Positions 26,832 to 36,645 of a stretch of DNA of 64,000 bases are shown here, one piece after another; position 1 is the stretch's first letter; each line of letters opens with the position of its first letter. A program made the position numbers and the translations under genes. The stretch lies in contig CAVQXJ010000013.1 in the NCBI GenBank assembly GCA_963717745.1, positions 992,001 through 1,056,000 on the forward strand. The letters run 5' to 3'. The DNA is from JACCXG01 sp963717745 (GTDB lineage Bacteria > Acidobacteriota > Vicinamibacteria > Vicinamibacterales > 2-12-FULL-66-21). Under the pieces are notes generated by a model, which did no database searches, had not been told where the DNA came from, and saw only the letters and a program-made list of their open reading frames with translations.

Positions 26832-26868
26832 TGACCGCCGGAGTCCTCGCCGCAGGACGTCGATTCGG

Positions 26869-27097
26869 TCACGATTCGGGTGCCTGACACCGTTTGGTGC
26901 GCGAGCTGTGTTTGGTGCCTGACACCACGTCGTTGCGTCTCCCCGGATTCAATCCGATTCAATCGGTGCCTGACACCCTCTTCTGCACTGAGCCGGGCCC
27001 GAGGTCGAGGGGGGCCTGAACGTGTGGACGTCGCGCATTCACGATTCACTGCCTGACACCGCGACCGCCGCCGTTCACGATTCAATGCCTGACACCC
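26869..27097 (-). repeat. REP array downstream of the RAYT gene (five reverse copies)
   Basis: Reverse-oriented copies at 26869-26891, 26911-26926, 26956-26977, 27038-27060 and 27073-27097. The three nearest the transposase carry the palindromic GGTGCCTGACACC form; the two distal ones carry the dispersed ACTGCCTGACACC or AATGCCTGACACC form. With the forward array at 25628-25778 they bracket the transposase in opposite orientation. Confidence 0.85.
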
Positions 27098-27098
27098 C

Positions 27099-28333
27099 CG
27101 GCTGGCCAGGCCCTCCGCCCGCGCCAGGACCGCGTCGCGGCCGGCGGCGATATCGGCAATGCGCCGTTCGACCGTGACGTCGGGGACGATCCCGATGCCT
27201 TCGAAGGGCGCGCCGTCCGGGAACCGGTAGCGCACTGCCCCGACGGCGATGGTCATACCCTGTGCCAACCTCGGTTCGATACGGATTCCCCGAGCTGCCT
27301 TGCGTGGTCTCGCCGACGATGGTGGCGCGCCCGGTGTCCTTGAAGGGCATGACGAAGTCCTCGCACGCGGAGCCGCAAAACCGGTCGACCAGCAGGAACA
27401 GTCTCCCCTGATAGGCCTCCTTCGACGGCGCCTGCTGGCGAGCGGCGCGCATCACCTGGAGCGGCGCAACGCCCTGGCCTCCAACAACGCGATCTGCTGT
27501 GCCCCGGTTTCCTGCCAGGTCCGCCACGGCGTGTTCATCAGCGCCGCGATGAGCTGTCGCGGCGTCGAGCCGCCGCCGTTTCCACGCACGTCGACGATCA
27601 GGTGTGGCGCGGCGGAGAACTGCCGGACGAGCTCGACCGCGGTTCGTTCGTAGACCGGATCGCCAAACGATGGGATTCGAATGTAGGCGACCTGACCGTC
27701 GCGCAGCCAGCGCCCCTGGGAGTCTCGAACCGGTGGGGCCTCCGGGACGTCGCTGGGAAGCGGCGCGATCGACCAGGACGGTCCGCCCGTCCTGCAATGT
27801 CAGGGAGACGCGTTCGGGAAACAGGCCGGGGTAGGAGAACACGTGGGCGCGAGCCAGCCGCTCGTTCGACGCCGCGACATACTGCGCCGACTCGCGGACG
27901 AAGTCGTTCACCGGACGCCCGTCGAGGCTGCGCACCACGTCGCCGCGCGACAGGCGGCTGTCCTGGCTGCCGATGACGACCCATTGGTCCTCGACCTCCA
28001 GGAGCCGGAATTTCAGCGGCCGGCCGTCCAACTGGGTGTCGAAGAACTGCGTATGGCTGTTCTTGAGCGTCGCAAGAAATCGAAGCGTGGCCAGCGTGAA
28101 CACCTTGCCGCTGTCGGCCCGCACCGCGCGGTCGACGTAGGCGCGGTACGCCGCCTCGAAGTCGGCGCGTGGCACGCCTTCCCAATGCGCGAAATATTGC
28201 TGGACCAGCGAGTAGATTCTGCTGACGGTGATCACCCGGTCGCTGATGTCTGGAGCCGCCTGTGCCGGCCGGTGTCCGGCGTCGCCCGCGACGACCGTCG
28301 TTGCCAGAAAGACGCCGAGCAGGGCTGCGCAGG
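27099..28333 (-). pseudogene. S41-family (C-terminal-processing-like) peptidase, multiply frameshifted
   Basis: Pieces in different frames line up as one secreted S41 peptidase. A signal-like stretch (ACAALLGVFLATTVVAG, no start codon in frame) is followed by RVITVSRIYSLVQQYFAHWEGV, the helical N-domain, PDZ-like VIGSQDSRLSRGDVVRSLDGRPV, VAYIRIPSFGDPVYERTAVEL, LIVDVRGNGGGS, the nucleophile block LFLLVDRFCGSACEDFVMPFK, GETTQGSSGNPY, and finally RFPDGAPFEGIGIVPDVTVERRIADIAAGRDAVLARA. At least three shifts lie near 27750, 27480 and 27260. The natural stop is lost; the frame runs into the REP array, so the last residues are repeat-derived. Confidence 0.75.
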
Positions 28334-28474
28334 CCGAGTGATGGAGTGTTCAACAATGATGCCTCGGGGATTGGACGCCCGAAACGTCAGAGCGTTGATC
28401 CCGTTCACGGAGAGCCGAGGGCTAACTGAACTCGCGACCCGCCGTCTAAGGTCCAGAGTGGAAGAGGACCAAAG

Positions 28475-30964
28475 ATGAGACCCGTCATGCTGTCCGATCT
28501 CGGTCGCGACCTTCGCTATGCGGTGCGGACGCTGCTGCGCGCCCCGACGTTTGCGGCGACGGTCGTGGCGACACTCGCCCTTGGGATTGGCGCCAACTCG
28601 GTCATCTTCAGCGCGGTCGACGCCGTCCTGTTGCGCGACGCCCCGGTGGCGGATCCGGACACGCCTGGTCGACGTCTACACGACATCCGGCAACAACCTC
28701 TACTCGAGCTCGTCCTACCCGGACTATTTCGACTTGCGGGACAGCGGGACGTTCGCGTCGCTGGCGGCCTATACGCCGGTGTCGGTCACGATGGATGCGA
28801 ACGGTCAGCCGGAGCCGCTCGCCGGGCAGCTCGTGAGCGGCAACTATTTCGAGGTGCTTGGGGTCAGCACCGCCACTCGGCCGCGGGTTTGCGCCCGACG
28901 ATGACCGACTCGGGGCGCCGGTCCGCGTGGCGATCCTCTCGCATGCGCTCTGGCAGCGCGTGTTCAATGGCGACCGTCGCTGATTGGCCAGACGGTTCGC
29001 CTCAACAGCAATCCGTACACGGTGATTGGGGTCGCACCACCAGGGTTCGCCGGACCAGTGCCTCGGCGCTCGCGACAGACGTCTGGGTGCCGACCGCGCT
29101 TCAGCCTGAAGTGGATCCGCCGTCAGCGGCAGTCCGCCGCGCGCGCGGTCATTCGGCGATCTTCGACCTGCGACGGTCGCGAGGACTGAACATGGTGGGC
29201 CGGTTGCCGAGTGGCGCCAGCATCGACCAGGTGACGTCGCGCGCTGACGTCATTGCCAGCCGCCTGCAGATGGCCTATCCGGATTCCAACCGCAACCGGC
29301 GGTTCACGGTGACGCCGCTCGGCGAGGGCCGGGGCCTCCGGGTGACGACGCGGCCGATCCTGCGGCAGCTGGCGGGCGTCGTGTTGATGGTGCTGATGGT
29401 CGCGTGCGTGAATGTCGCGAGCCTGCTGCTCGCGCGCGCGGTCTCGCGCGAGCGGGAGGTCGCGGTGCGGATGGCGATCGGTGCCAGCCGCGCGCGGCTG
29501 GTCCGTCAATGGCTCGCCGAATCCGTGCTGCTCGGGAGCCTGGGCTCGATCGGGGCGCTGCTGGTCGCTCGCGTGAGCACGCCGCTGCTCCACGCCTTCG
29601 TGATTCCGGAAGCGGTTGACCTGTCGGTGAACGCGCGCGTGCTCGGCTTCACGCTGGTCGTGGGGATCGGAAGCGGCCTGCTCTTCGGGCTCGCGCCGGT
29701 GTTCCAGGCGCTCCGCCGGAATACCACCGCCGCCCTTCGGGACCGGGGGACCGGTGCGGCCGGTGCCCGCGCCGCATGGATGCGCGGGGCGTTCGTCGTC
29801 CTTCAGATCGCCGTGAGCGTGGTGCTCCTCGTGGGAGCCGGCCTGTTCCTCCGCACCCTCGAGAACGCGTACTCGGTGGAGCTCAGTTACGACGTCGATC
29901 ACACCCTCGTCACCGCGCTCAACCTCGAGTCGCGCGGCTACTTCGAAGGGGGACCGAGGGGGGCCGAGGCCGGAGCGGCGGTGTACGAGCAGATTCTGTC
30001 CCGTATCGAGGCGCTGCCAGGCGTGGTGGCGGCCAGCGCGGCGCGGATGACGGTGCTCAGCGGCGGCGCCCGCTCAACCGCTGTCAGCACGGATGGCCGC
30101 CCGATCGAGGCGGACCACGGCAATGCGCTCGGCGTTCGCGCCAACGTTGTCAGCCGCCGCTACTTCGAAACCATGAACATCCCGTTCCTCGCCGGACGGT
30201 CCTTCAGTGCCTCCGATGGTCCGAAAACCCCACGGGTGACCATCGTCTCCAAATCTCTGGCGGACCGGCTCTGGCCACGCGAGGATCCGCTCGGGAAACT
30301 GTTGCGAGATGAGACCCAGCAGCTGCAGGCCGTCGTCGGGGTCGTGCCGGACACGGTGTACACGAGCACGCTCGAGCGCGAACGGCCGCCGACCTACTAT
30401 CTGCTGCTGGCGCAGAACTACGAGTCGGGGGTCGCGCTGCATGTCCGCGCCGCGGGCAATCCGATGCCGCTGGTGCCGGCGATTCGCGAAGCGGTCCGGC
30501 AGGCCGACAGCCAGCTTGCGGTCGAGCGTCCGCTGCTGCTCCGCGATGTGCTGGATCGAACCCTGAGCCGGCAACGGATGATGGCCACACTGGTCGGCCT
30601 GTTTGGCGCCGTCGCACTGATCCTCGCGGTGTGCGGCCTGTATGGCGTGATGGCGAACGCCGCGACCGAGCGGACCGCGGAAATCGGCATCCGCCTCGCC
30701 ATGGGCGCGCAACCGGCATCGATTGTCACCCTGCTGTTGGGGCAGGGGATTCGCCTGCTCGGCATCGGCGCGGCGATTGGTCTCACGGCGGCGCTGATCG
30801 GCACGCGCTACATCGAGGCGCAGCTGTTCGGGGTGACGGCCACCGATCCGCTGACCTTCGTCAGTGGATGTGTCGTGCTCGCGGTTGCGGGCCTCACCGC
30901 GTCGGTGATTCCCGCCCTCCGCGCGATGCGCACCGACCCGATCAGCGCCCTCCGCCAGTCGTGA
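28475..30964 (+). CDS. ADOP-family duplicated permease, N-terminal part scrambled by frameshifts
   Basis: The frame is open for 829 codons from the ATG at 28475, but between about 28665 and 29110 the natural sequence lies in other frames: RLVDVYTTSGNNLYSSSSYPDYFDLRDSGTFASLAAY, then VRVAILSHALWQRVFNGD, then SLIGQTVRLNSNPYTVIGVAPPGFAG. Shifts compensate, so the end is again in frame. The rest is a standard ADOP: VNVASLLLARAVSREREVAVRMAIGASRARL near residue 310 and NAATERTAEIGIRLAMGAQPASIV near 728. It lacks the N-terminal helical extension of its relative at 5615. At least three indels; functional only if they are assembly errors. Confidence 0.85.
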   Translation: MRPVMLSDLGRDLRYAVRTLLRAPTFAATVVATLALGIGANSVIFSAVDAVLLRDAPVADPDTPGRRLHDIRQQPLLELVLPGLFRLAGQRDVRVAGGLYAGVGHDGCERSAGAARRAARERQLFRGAWGQHRHSAAGLRPTMTDSGRRSAWRSSRMRSGSACSMATVADWPDGSPQQQSVHGDWGRTTRVRRTSASALATDVWVPTALQPEVDPPSAAVRRARGHSAIFDLRRSRGLNMVGRLPSGASIDQVTSRADVIASRLQMAYPDSNRNRRFTVTPLGEGRGLRVTTRPILRQLAGVVLMVLMVACVNVASLLLARAVSREREVAVRMAIGASRARLVRQWLAESVLLGSLGSIGALLVARVSTPLLHAFVIPEAVDLSVNARVLGFTLVVGIGSGLLFGLAPVFQALRRNTTAALRDRGTGAAGARAAWMRGAFVVLQIAVSVVLLVGAGLFLRTLENAYSVELSYDVDHTLVTALNLESRGYFEGGPRGAEAGAAVYEQILSRIEALPGVVAASAARMTVLSGGARSTAVSTDGRPIEADHGNALGVRANVVSRRYFETMNIPFLAGRSFSASDGPKTPRVTIVSKSLADRLWPREDPLGKLLRDETQQLQAVVGVVPDTVYTSTLERERPPTYYLLLAQNYESGVALHVRAAGNPMPLVPAIREAVRQADSQLAVERPLLLRDVLDRTLSRQRMMATLVGLFGAVALILAVCGLYGVMANAATERTAEIGIRLAMGAQPASIVTLLLGQGIRLLGIGAAIGLTAALIGTRYIEAQLFGVTATDPLTFVSGCVVLAVAGLTASVIPALRAMRTDPISALRQS

Positions 30965-31008
30965 GGCGATTCGTTCTCCCTTTTGCCTTCTGCCTTCTCC
31001 CTTGATAC

Positions 31009-31335
31009 GCCGTCACGGCCTGTTCATCGTGACGGCCGATCCCACGCCGCTCGGCGTGTGATTGGCCGCTGCCGGAGTACGTGCTCAGGGGCGCCGACAC
31101 GTTGGTGACCGTCAACGTCACCCAGGAGCGCAGGTAACTCAACGTTCCGGATTGGAACGTGCACTGTCCGTTCGAGGCGGTGATACACGACGCCGTCTTC
31201 GTGACTCCGCCGGTCCAGGCGGCCGTGATAGTCGCGCCCTGCGATCGGCCGTTCGTCGCGCCATGTGCGGCCACGGTGACGGCGGCGCTCCAGTAGTTCG
31301 TCGCTCCCGACGGGCTGGTCCATTTCTATGTCGTG
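31009..31335 (-). pseudogene. C-terminal beta-sandwich fragment of a secreted protein
   Basis: The minus strand reads KWTSPSGATNYWSAAVTV, then GATITAAWTGGVTKTASCITASNGQCTFQSGTLSYLRSWVTLTVTNVSAPLSTYSGSG. After a one-base shift near 31062 it continues NHTPSGVGSAVTMNRP and stops. This is the form of Ig-like domains that end secreted acidobacterial proteases or hydrolases. No start codon or N-terminal part is present: a stop precedes it at about 31336, and the DNA beyond is unrelated. A leftover of a deleted gene. Confidence 0.6.
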
Positions 31336-31509
31336 CGGCATCTGCTTATAGATGAGCCTCTGCTCTCCCACCGCTGTCATCGATAGAGTGACAAGCCGTT
31401 GTTACTGCCTTCTCTTACGAGTGCGTGAAACAACCCGCCTGATTCTCCGCTTGTCTGAACAGGGAAGGTTCCAATACCCGCCTTCCGCAACCGACCTTGG
31501 AGGTCACCC

Positions 31510-31983
31510 GTGTTCAGGAAAAATGCCGTCGTTGGTGTCGCCGCAGGCGCGCTCGTGGTTGGTGCCGCGTGGACCACGCTGGTCGCCTTCGATCCGCAGC
31601 CGGATCCACCGGCGTTCGGCGTGATCAGCATCACGCCGGATCAGACGATTCGATTGAATGCCGTCTGCTCCGAGCACGGCGTGAAGGGAGCGCCGGCGCC
31701 GTGCCGCGCCGAGCTGATGTTCCACGACGCGGCCGGCAACGTGCTGGCATCGCAGACGGTTCGGCTGCGGCCAGGGCAGAGCGCCTTCCTCGACTACAGC
31801 CTGGTCGTCCGCACGACCGCGCTCGAGCGTGTCGGGATCGTCCCCTGCATCCTGCCGGATCCCGGCCGCGGCCGCATGTTGCCGACCGCGGAAGTCTTCG
31901 ATTCCACCACCGGCGAAACGGCTTTCGTGGTCAACCCGGTGACGCCGCGGCTCTCGTTCATCCTCGGGCAGCTCGCGGACTGA
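31510..31983 (+). CDS. secreted protein of unknown function
   Basis: 157 residues, GTG at 31510 with GGAGGT five bases upstream. Signal peptide NAVVGVAAGALVVGAAWTTLVAF, then FDPQPDPPAFGVISITPDQTIRLNAVCSEHG, CRAELMFHDAAGNVLASQTVRLRPGQSAFLDY, VGIVPCILPDP and TAEVFDSTTGETAFVVNP. Four cysteines could form two disulphides. The beta-sandwich-like layout with FDPQPDPP after the leader recurs in acidobacterial secreted proteins; function unknown. It stands alone. Confidence 0.75.
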   Translation: MFRKNAVVGVAAGALVVGAAWTTLVAFDPQPDPPAFGVISITPDQTIRLNAVCSEHGVKGAPAPCRAELMFHDAAGNVLASQTVRLRPGQSAFLDYSLVVRTTALERVGIVPCILPDPGRGRMLPTAEVFDSTTGETAFVVNPVTPRLSFILGQLAD

Positions 31984-32173
31984 CGGAGTGTGGTCCGCTC
32001 ACCGACGCGGCACTAACTCCGGCCAGACCTCGCTAGTACCATGCCGCTGTCGGACATACGCCGACACGAGTGACTCGCTGGCAAGGCGATGATGGCACTC
32101 ACCACTCAGTCGGTTAGTGCTGTGGTGCTGTCGTCCTCTCCGACTCTACGGCGGATCGTAGGAGGACCGTCAG
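31984..32173. other. convergent intergenic region
   Basis: 190 bp between the 3' ends of a plus-strand and a minus-strand gene. It contains several short GT/CA-rich near-repeats but no clear hairpin followed by T residues and no reading frame I can support. Confidence 0.35.
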
Positions 32174-34844
32174 TTAGTCGCCACGCAGCGCGTCCGTTGG
32201 CGCCACGCGCGCCGCACGGATCGCCGGCACGGCGACGGCGGTCATCGCGACTGCGGCGATGACCGCGGCGGATGCCGCCAGCGCTCCGGCGTCGAACGAG
32301 GTCACACCGAACAGCACTCCACGCAGCACCCGATCAGCGGCGAGCGTCAGGAGAATGCCGAGTACGATCCCGCTGGCCAACAAGCGTCCGGCGGCAGCAG
32401 CGACCAGCCGGATCATTTCAGCGGGCGACGCGCCGATCGCGAGACGGACCGCAATCTCACGCGTACGATCCGACACGACCAGCATGAACAGGCTATAGAG
32501 GCCGATGCCGGCCAGCGCGAGCGCGGCGCTCGCAAACGAGCTCAGCATCGCGGCATCGAGCCTCGGCTGGTCGAACGCGCCGTCGACGACGTCTCCAAGC
32601 GGACGCAGCCCGAAGATCGCACGCTTCGCATCAATCCGGTTGACGATCTGCCGCAGGTCGGCGGCAAGTGCCCGAGCGTCGGCGGTGCGGACGACGTATT
32701 CAGGGTCGGGCCACCAACCTGGTTGGCTGCAGGCGTAAACAAACGGCACCGGGCTCACCGCCGGTCCGTCTTCCGCCATGGTTCCGATGATACCGGCGAC
32801 GGTATAGGTGGCGCCGGGACCGCTCTGAACCATCTCCAGCGTGCGACCCACCAGGTTCTGATTCGGCGCGTGCGCGTCGACGAAGCGCTGGTTGACGATT
32901 GCATAGCGCGATTTCTCGTCCATTCGCAGCGGAGGGCACCACGACCCGGCCACGAGCGGCGCACGAATCGCGCGCAGATAGCCTTCGGTGACGGTGCGGC
33001 TGCCCACGGTGATCGAACCATCGGCGTTCGGACCGGTCAGCCCGGACACCCGGGCCGAGTACCCGCAGCGACCCGCCCGGCGCCGGCAGGAAGTTGGTCA
33101 TGCCCGCGGCCTGCACGTGAGGTAACTGACTCAATTCGGACAGCAGCTGCGTCTGCAGCAGCCCGACCCGATATCGGTCCTCGGACCAGCCCGCGGCGAC
33201 GTGGAACGTCATCACGCCCCCCGGATCGAAGCCGCGATCCACCAAGGTCAGGTTGTGGTAGCTCCGCAGCAGCAGCGTGGCGGAGCCGACCAGCATCACG
33301 CTCAAGGCGACCTGTGCGAGGACGAGCCCTTGTTGGAAACGGTAGCGGCCTCCGGCCACACCCCGCGACCCCGCCGCCATCATCTGCTGCAAATCGCGCC
33401 GCGTGCCAACGACCGCGGGGACGACGCTGACGATGACCGTCGCGAGAAGAGTCGTGACGGCAGTGAACGCGACCGCGCGCCAGTCGAGCGTCAGCTCGTT
33501 CATGCGCGGCGTGGCGGTCAGAATCGCCGGCATCAGCCGGACGAGGCCAAGCGCCAGTGCGGCTCCGACGCTCGCGCCAAGGGTGCCGATGATCAGTCCT
33601 TCACGCCAGACCATGGTGATCGCGTGAGCGCGTGAGGCGCCAAGCGCCGCGCGGATGGCAAGATCGCGGGCACGCCGGCGGACCTGCACCAGAGTGAGGC
33701 CGGCCATGTTGGCCACGGCGATCAGCCAGAGCGCCCCGACCGACGAGAACACGAGGATCAGTCCGCGCCGCGAGGTGCCGATCCGTGCCTCTTTGAGCGA
33801 TCGGACTTCCACCGCCCACCCGGTGTCGGTCTTCGGAAACTGCCTCGCGAGCGCTTCCTGCACGAGCGCGAGATCTCGAGCGGCCTGCTCGATCGTGACG
33901 CCCGGCCTGAGCCGGCCGACGCCGTTCAGGAAGCGCGCTTCCCGTTGCCCCAGCAGCCACGCGTTGATTTTGCCCGGCAACCAGACGTCGGTCGTGGCGG
34001 CGGTGAACGAGGCCGGCATCACGCCGACGATCGGATATCCCTTGCCGCCGATCGTCAGCGTCCGGCCAATCGCCGCGGGATCGCGACTGAAGCGCCTCGT
34101 CCAGAAGCGCTCGCTGATCACCGCCGCGTTCGGGCCGGTATCCCGCTCCTCGTCCTCGGTGAACCATCGGCCCGCCATCGGCGGCTGTGCGTAGACCTCG
34201 AAGAATCGCGGCGATACCCGCACGCCCGACAGGCGCTCCGGTTCCTCCCCGCTTGTCTCGGTCAGAGTCTCGGTGTTGGTGCCGGAGATCGCGACGAAGG
34301 ATCGATTGGCGCGATGCCAGTCCTGCAGGCGGCCCGGCGCCACCAGGCTGCGCCGTTCACGCGCCGAGGGGCTCAATTCGTAGACGGTGACCAGCGCGTT
34401 GGCGTCGGGATAGGGGAGCGGCTTGATGAGGACGGTGTCGACCAGCGAGAACACGGCGGTGGTGATGCCGGCGCCGAAGGCCAGCGTCAGCACCGACGCG
34501 GCGAAGAATGCCGGCCGTCTCCACAGCGACCGCCACGACTGGCGCCAAGCCCACCTCTGTATCCACTCGCCGCCCTGATGCGATGCGGCAGTGACGCTCG
34601 GCCCGGGCGGAAGCCCGACGCCGGCGGGACGGTTGCCGCGCCGGGCCCAGGCGAGATCGAGGATTTCGTGAAACAGCAGCCTCCACACGGCCCAGCGCCC
34701 CGTACCTCTGGCATGGTTGGCCGCGGTTTCGAACGTCGCCATCATCTCCGCGCCATACTCGCGACGCACCTCGGATGGGACGAGCCAGAGAAAGGCGCGC
34801 TGCAGCCGCATGGCCAGGCGCACCGTGCGAGACGAGGCCGTCAT
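32174..34844 (-). CDS. ADOP-family duplicated permease (one frameshift)
   Basis: ATG at 34844. An N-terminal cytoplasmic segment (LQRAFLWLVPSEVRREYGAEMMATFETAANHARG, then VWRLLFHEILDLAW) is the second known kind of ADOP N-extension. The permease repeats follow: SWRSLWRRPAFFAASVLTLAFGAGITTAVFS near 110, VANMAGLTLVQVRRRARDLAIRAALGASRAH near 380, and SDRTREIAVRLAIGASPAEMI near 790. Near 33045 the frame must shift by one base to join GPGVR... to SGLTGPNADGSITVGSRTVTEGYL. The start overlaps the PadR stop, so the two form an operon. Confidence 0.88.
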
Positions 34845-35197
34845 GACCGCCTCGTTCCGGCCGGGGCCGGTGATGGCCGCACGCCGCGAGCGTGGGCGTG
34901 ACGCACGAGCGCCTCGAGCCGCCGCGTTTCCGCCCGCAGGACGGCGCGGCCGAGCGGCAACAGGCGGTAGAAACGCCGCCGATCGTCTTCGCGGCCGGTA
35001 TCGCCGATCAGGCCGAGCGCGACCAGCCGCGCGATGGCCGTGTAGAGCGTGCCGGTGCCGAGGCGCAGCTCGCCGCCCGTGCGCCGCTCGACGTCTTGAA
35101 TGACACCGTAGCCATGGCGCTCACCGTCGGTCAGGGCGAGCAGAATGTGGAACTGATGGGACGAGAGCGGCAGAAAGCGGACCGGGTCATCAGCCAT
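34841..35197 (-). CDS. PadR-family transcriptional regulator
   Basis: 118 residues, ATG at 35197. FLPLSSHQFHILLALTDGERHGYGVIQDVERRTGGELRLGTGTLYTAIARLVALGLIG is the PadR winged helix, followed by RRRFYRLLPLGRAVLRAETRRLEALV. Its last codon overlaps the start of the ADOP gene, so it probably represses this operon. A near-perfect palindrome covers its start codon. Confidence 0.92.
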   Translation of the reverse strand: MADDPVRFLPLSSHQFHILLALTDGERHGYGVIQDVERRTGGELRLGTGTLYTAIARLVALGLIGDTGREDDRRRFYRLLPLGRAVLRAETRRLEALVRHAHARGVRPSPAPAGTRRS

Positions 35198-35215
35198 ACG
35201 TCGAACCTCGATGTA
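35197..35215. promoter_or_regulatory. palindromic operator at the PadR start
   Basis: TACGTCGAACCTCGATGTA (35197-35215) is symmetric except at one position per arm and the centre, and it touches the PadR start codon. Such a site fits autorepression by PadR, whose dimers bind inverted repeats. Confidence 0.5.
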
Positions 35216-35282
35216 TTGGCTTTGGACGGATGGGAACGCCGGAGGGTTGGCAGCGCCGCTAGAAAATTGTGGGTTGAGAGTG

Positions 35283-35324
35283 GCCGCCTCCGCGCGTCCG
35301 GCTCCGGACGCGCGGAGGGGCGGC
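35283..35324 (-). terminator. strong hairpin, probable terminator
   Basis: CCTCCGCGCGTCCG (35287-35300) and its perfect complement (35305-35318) form a 14-bp stem with a GCTC loop. It lies downstream of the minus-strand hydrolase and of a 22-codon frame ending at 35333. There is no clear T run, so a Rho-independent mechanism is uncertain. Confidence 0.55.
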
Positions 35325-35332
35325 CTGCAGGC

Positions 35333-35398
35333 TCATGGTTTGATCGTCCGCCCCAGACCGTCCTTGGTCACGATCTTGATGAATGGATCCGCGCCCGC
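35333..35398 (-). CDS. possible 21-residue small ORF (or gene tail)
   Basis: A frame reading ESVAGADPFIKIVTKDGLGRTIKP begins with a GTG placed six bases after GAGGAG and ends just before the hairpin at 35287-35318. It could be a short peptide or the remaining tail of a lost gene. No homologous family comes to mind. Confidence 0.2.
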   Translation of the reverse strand, partial: AGADPFIKIVTKDGLGRTIKP

Positions 35399-35479
35399 GA
35401 CGGACTCCACAACTCGCTCCTCAGCTCAGCGTGTCGTTCGATGGCGCACAACCCTGTGAGGAACGAGTGCGGAACGCCC

Positions 35480-36532
35480 TCACCGCCGCGCGGCCGCGAT
35501 GACATCACGGATCGCAGCGACGACGAGATCAGGCTCATCGAGCGGAATGTGATGGCCGCTGCGCTTGGCGACGACCTGCTTGCCGATACCTGACAGGGCG
35601 ACCAGCGCCGCCTGAACCGTGGCGTGCTCCGCTTCCCCCTCCCGACCGGCTGGGCTCGAGTCTTCTGGAAGCCCTGCCGACAGCACAATCAGCGGCAGAT
35701 CTCCCAGCACATGGGCGGTTCGGGTCCTCTCGGTCCGCAGGATGGCCAGCTCCTCAGCCTCGACGGGATTCTCGTTCGAGATGTGCATCTTCACCTGCGC
35801 GTACGACCAGGTCCGCATCCGCTGCGCCTCCGCCGGCAATTTGTTGCGGGGCGGATCGTTTGCGTGAGGAGAGAGCTGCCGCACCTGCTCGTTGATCATG
35901 GTCACGAACCGTGCGGGAATCTGATCGGCGCGTAACGGGTCCGACGTCTTCACGTCAGGAATCGGCTTCCCGGTCGCCAGGTCGGACGAACGGACCCGTC
36001 CTTTGTCGGGGGTGACTCGCCAGGGATTGTCAGCGGCCGCATCGACGAGGACGATGCCCACGACATCGGCGGGATACTTGAACTGATACAGGCGCGCCAG
36101 GCCGCCGCCGTATGAGTGTCCGACCATGACGTACGGCGGCCGCTCCCCGGCGTTTGCCAGCAGCTGGTGCAGCTCATGGACGATCTGGTGCATGGTCTGC
36201 GGCCGCGGACCCAGATCGCTCCATCCGGAGCCGGCGCGATCATAGGAGCAGACGCGCGCAGTGCGGGCGACGCCCGGCTGCACGAGGCTCCAATCCACTG
36301 AAAAATCGCCGGCGCCGGCCTGGAGGATGACGGTCGGCTGCGAGGCGCGGATCTCTCCCGTGCAGTTCAGATGCAGGCGCCACCCTCCGACGTCAATCAG
36401 CCGCCCTGGCGCAGGCAGCGGCGGCGGTATCGACGTATCCTGCGTTTGCGCCGCAGCCGGGGCCGGGCGCATCAGGAGCAGCACCAGGACGGCGGTCACG
36501 ACGGTCAGGCGATTGCTGGTAGCGCAGCGCAT
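35480..36532 (-). CDS. secreted alpha/beta hydrolase
   Basis: 350 residues from the ATG at 36532. A signal peptide (VVTAVLVLLLMRPAPAAAQ) is followed by an alpha/beta-hydrolase core: LIDVGGWRLHLNCTG, the oxyanion-side VILQAGAGDFSVDWSLVQP, VCSYDRAGSGWSD, nucleophile elbow GHSYGG near 143, VLVDAA, and the catalytic His in SGHHIPLDEPDLVV near the end. Substrate unknown; esterase or peptidase activity is possible. The promoter carries the same operator arrangement as the ADOP gene at 8284. Confidence 0.88.
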   Translation of the reverse strand: MRCATSNRLTVVTAVLVLLLMRPAPAAAQTQDTSIPPPLPAPGRLIDVGGWRLHLNCTGEIRASQPTVILQAGAGDFSVDWSLVQPGVARTARVCSYDRAGSGWSDLGPRPQTMHQIVHELHQLLANAGERPPYVMVGHSYGGGLARLYQFKYPADVVGIVLVDAAADNPWRVTPDKGRVRSSDLATGKPIPDVKTSDPLRADQIPARFVTMINEQVRQLSPHANDPPRNKLPAEAQRMRTWSYAQVKMHISNENPVEAEELAILRTERTRTAHVLGDLPLIVLSAGLPEDSSPAGREGEAEHATVQAALVALSGIGKQVVAKRSGHHIPLDEPDLVVAAIRDVIAAARR

Positions 36533-36590
36533 CTTGCCCTCCTCGGTTACCGAGGGCTACGGTAGGTCATCTCCACTCGGTAATCAAGGG
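36533..36590 (-). promoter_or_regulatory. promoter and CTCGGTTACCGAG operator of the hydrolase
   Basis: On the minus strand TTGATT (36587-36582) and TACCGT (36564-36559) are 17 bp apart. The palindrome CTCGGTTACCGAG (36542-36554) covers the expected start point, and a half site CTCGGTAA (36576-36583) abuts the -35. The two sites begin 34 bp apart, against 33 bp upstream of the gene at 8284. Confidence 0.6.
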
Positions 36591-36645
36591 GAGCCGTATG
36601 AGCCTCATCCGTACGGACGGCCGGGGTGAAACACGCATCACGGCG

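Noticed and set aside
25628..27097. Repeat clusters considered as a CRISPR array
   Set aside because: Copies are variable, in two orientations, unevenly spaced and flank a transposase; no cas genes.
31024..31380. 118-codon minus-strand frame
   Set aside because: Wrong frame of a beta-sandwich fragment; the neighbouring frame gives the recognisable TKTASCITASNGQCTF block.
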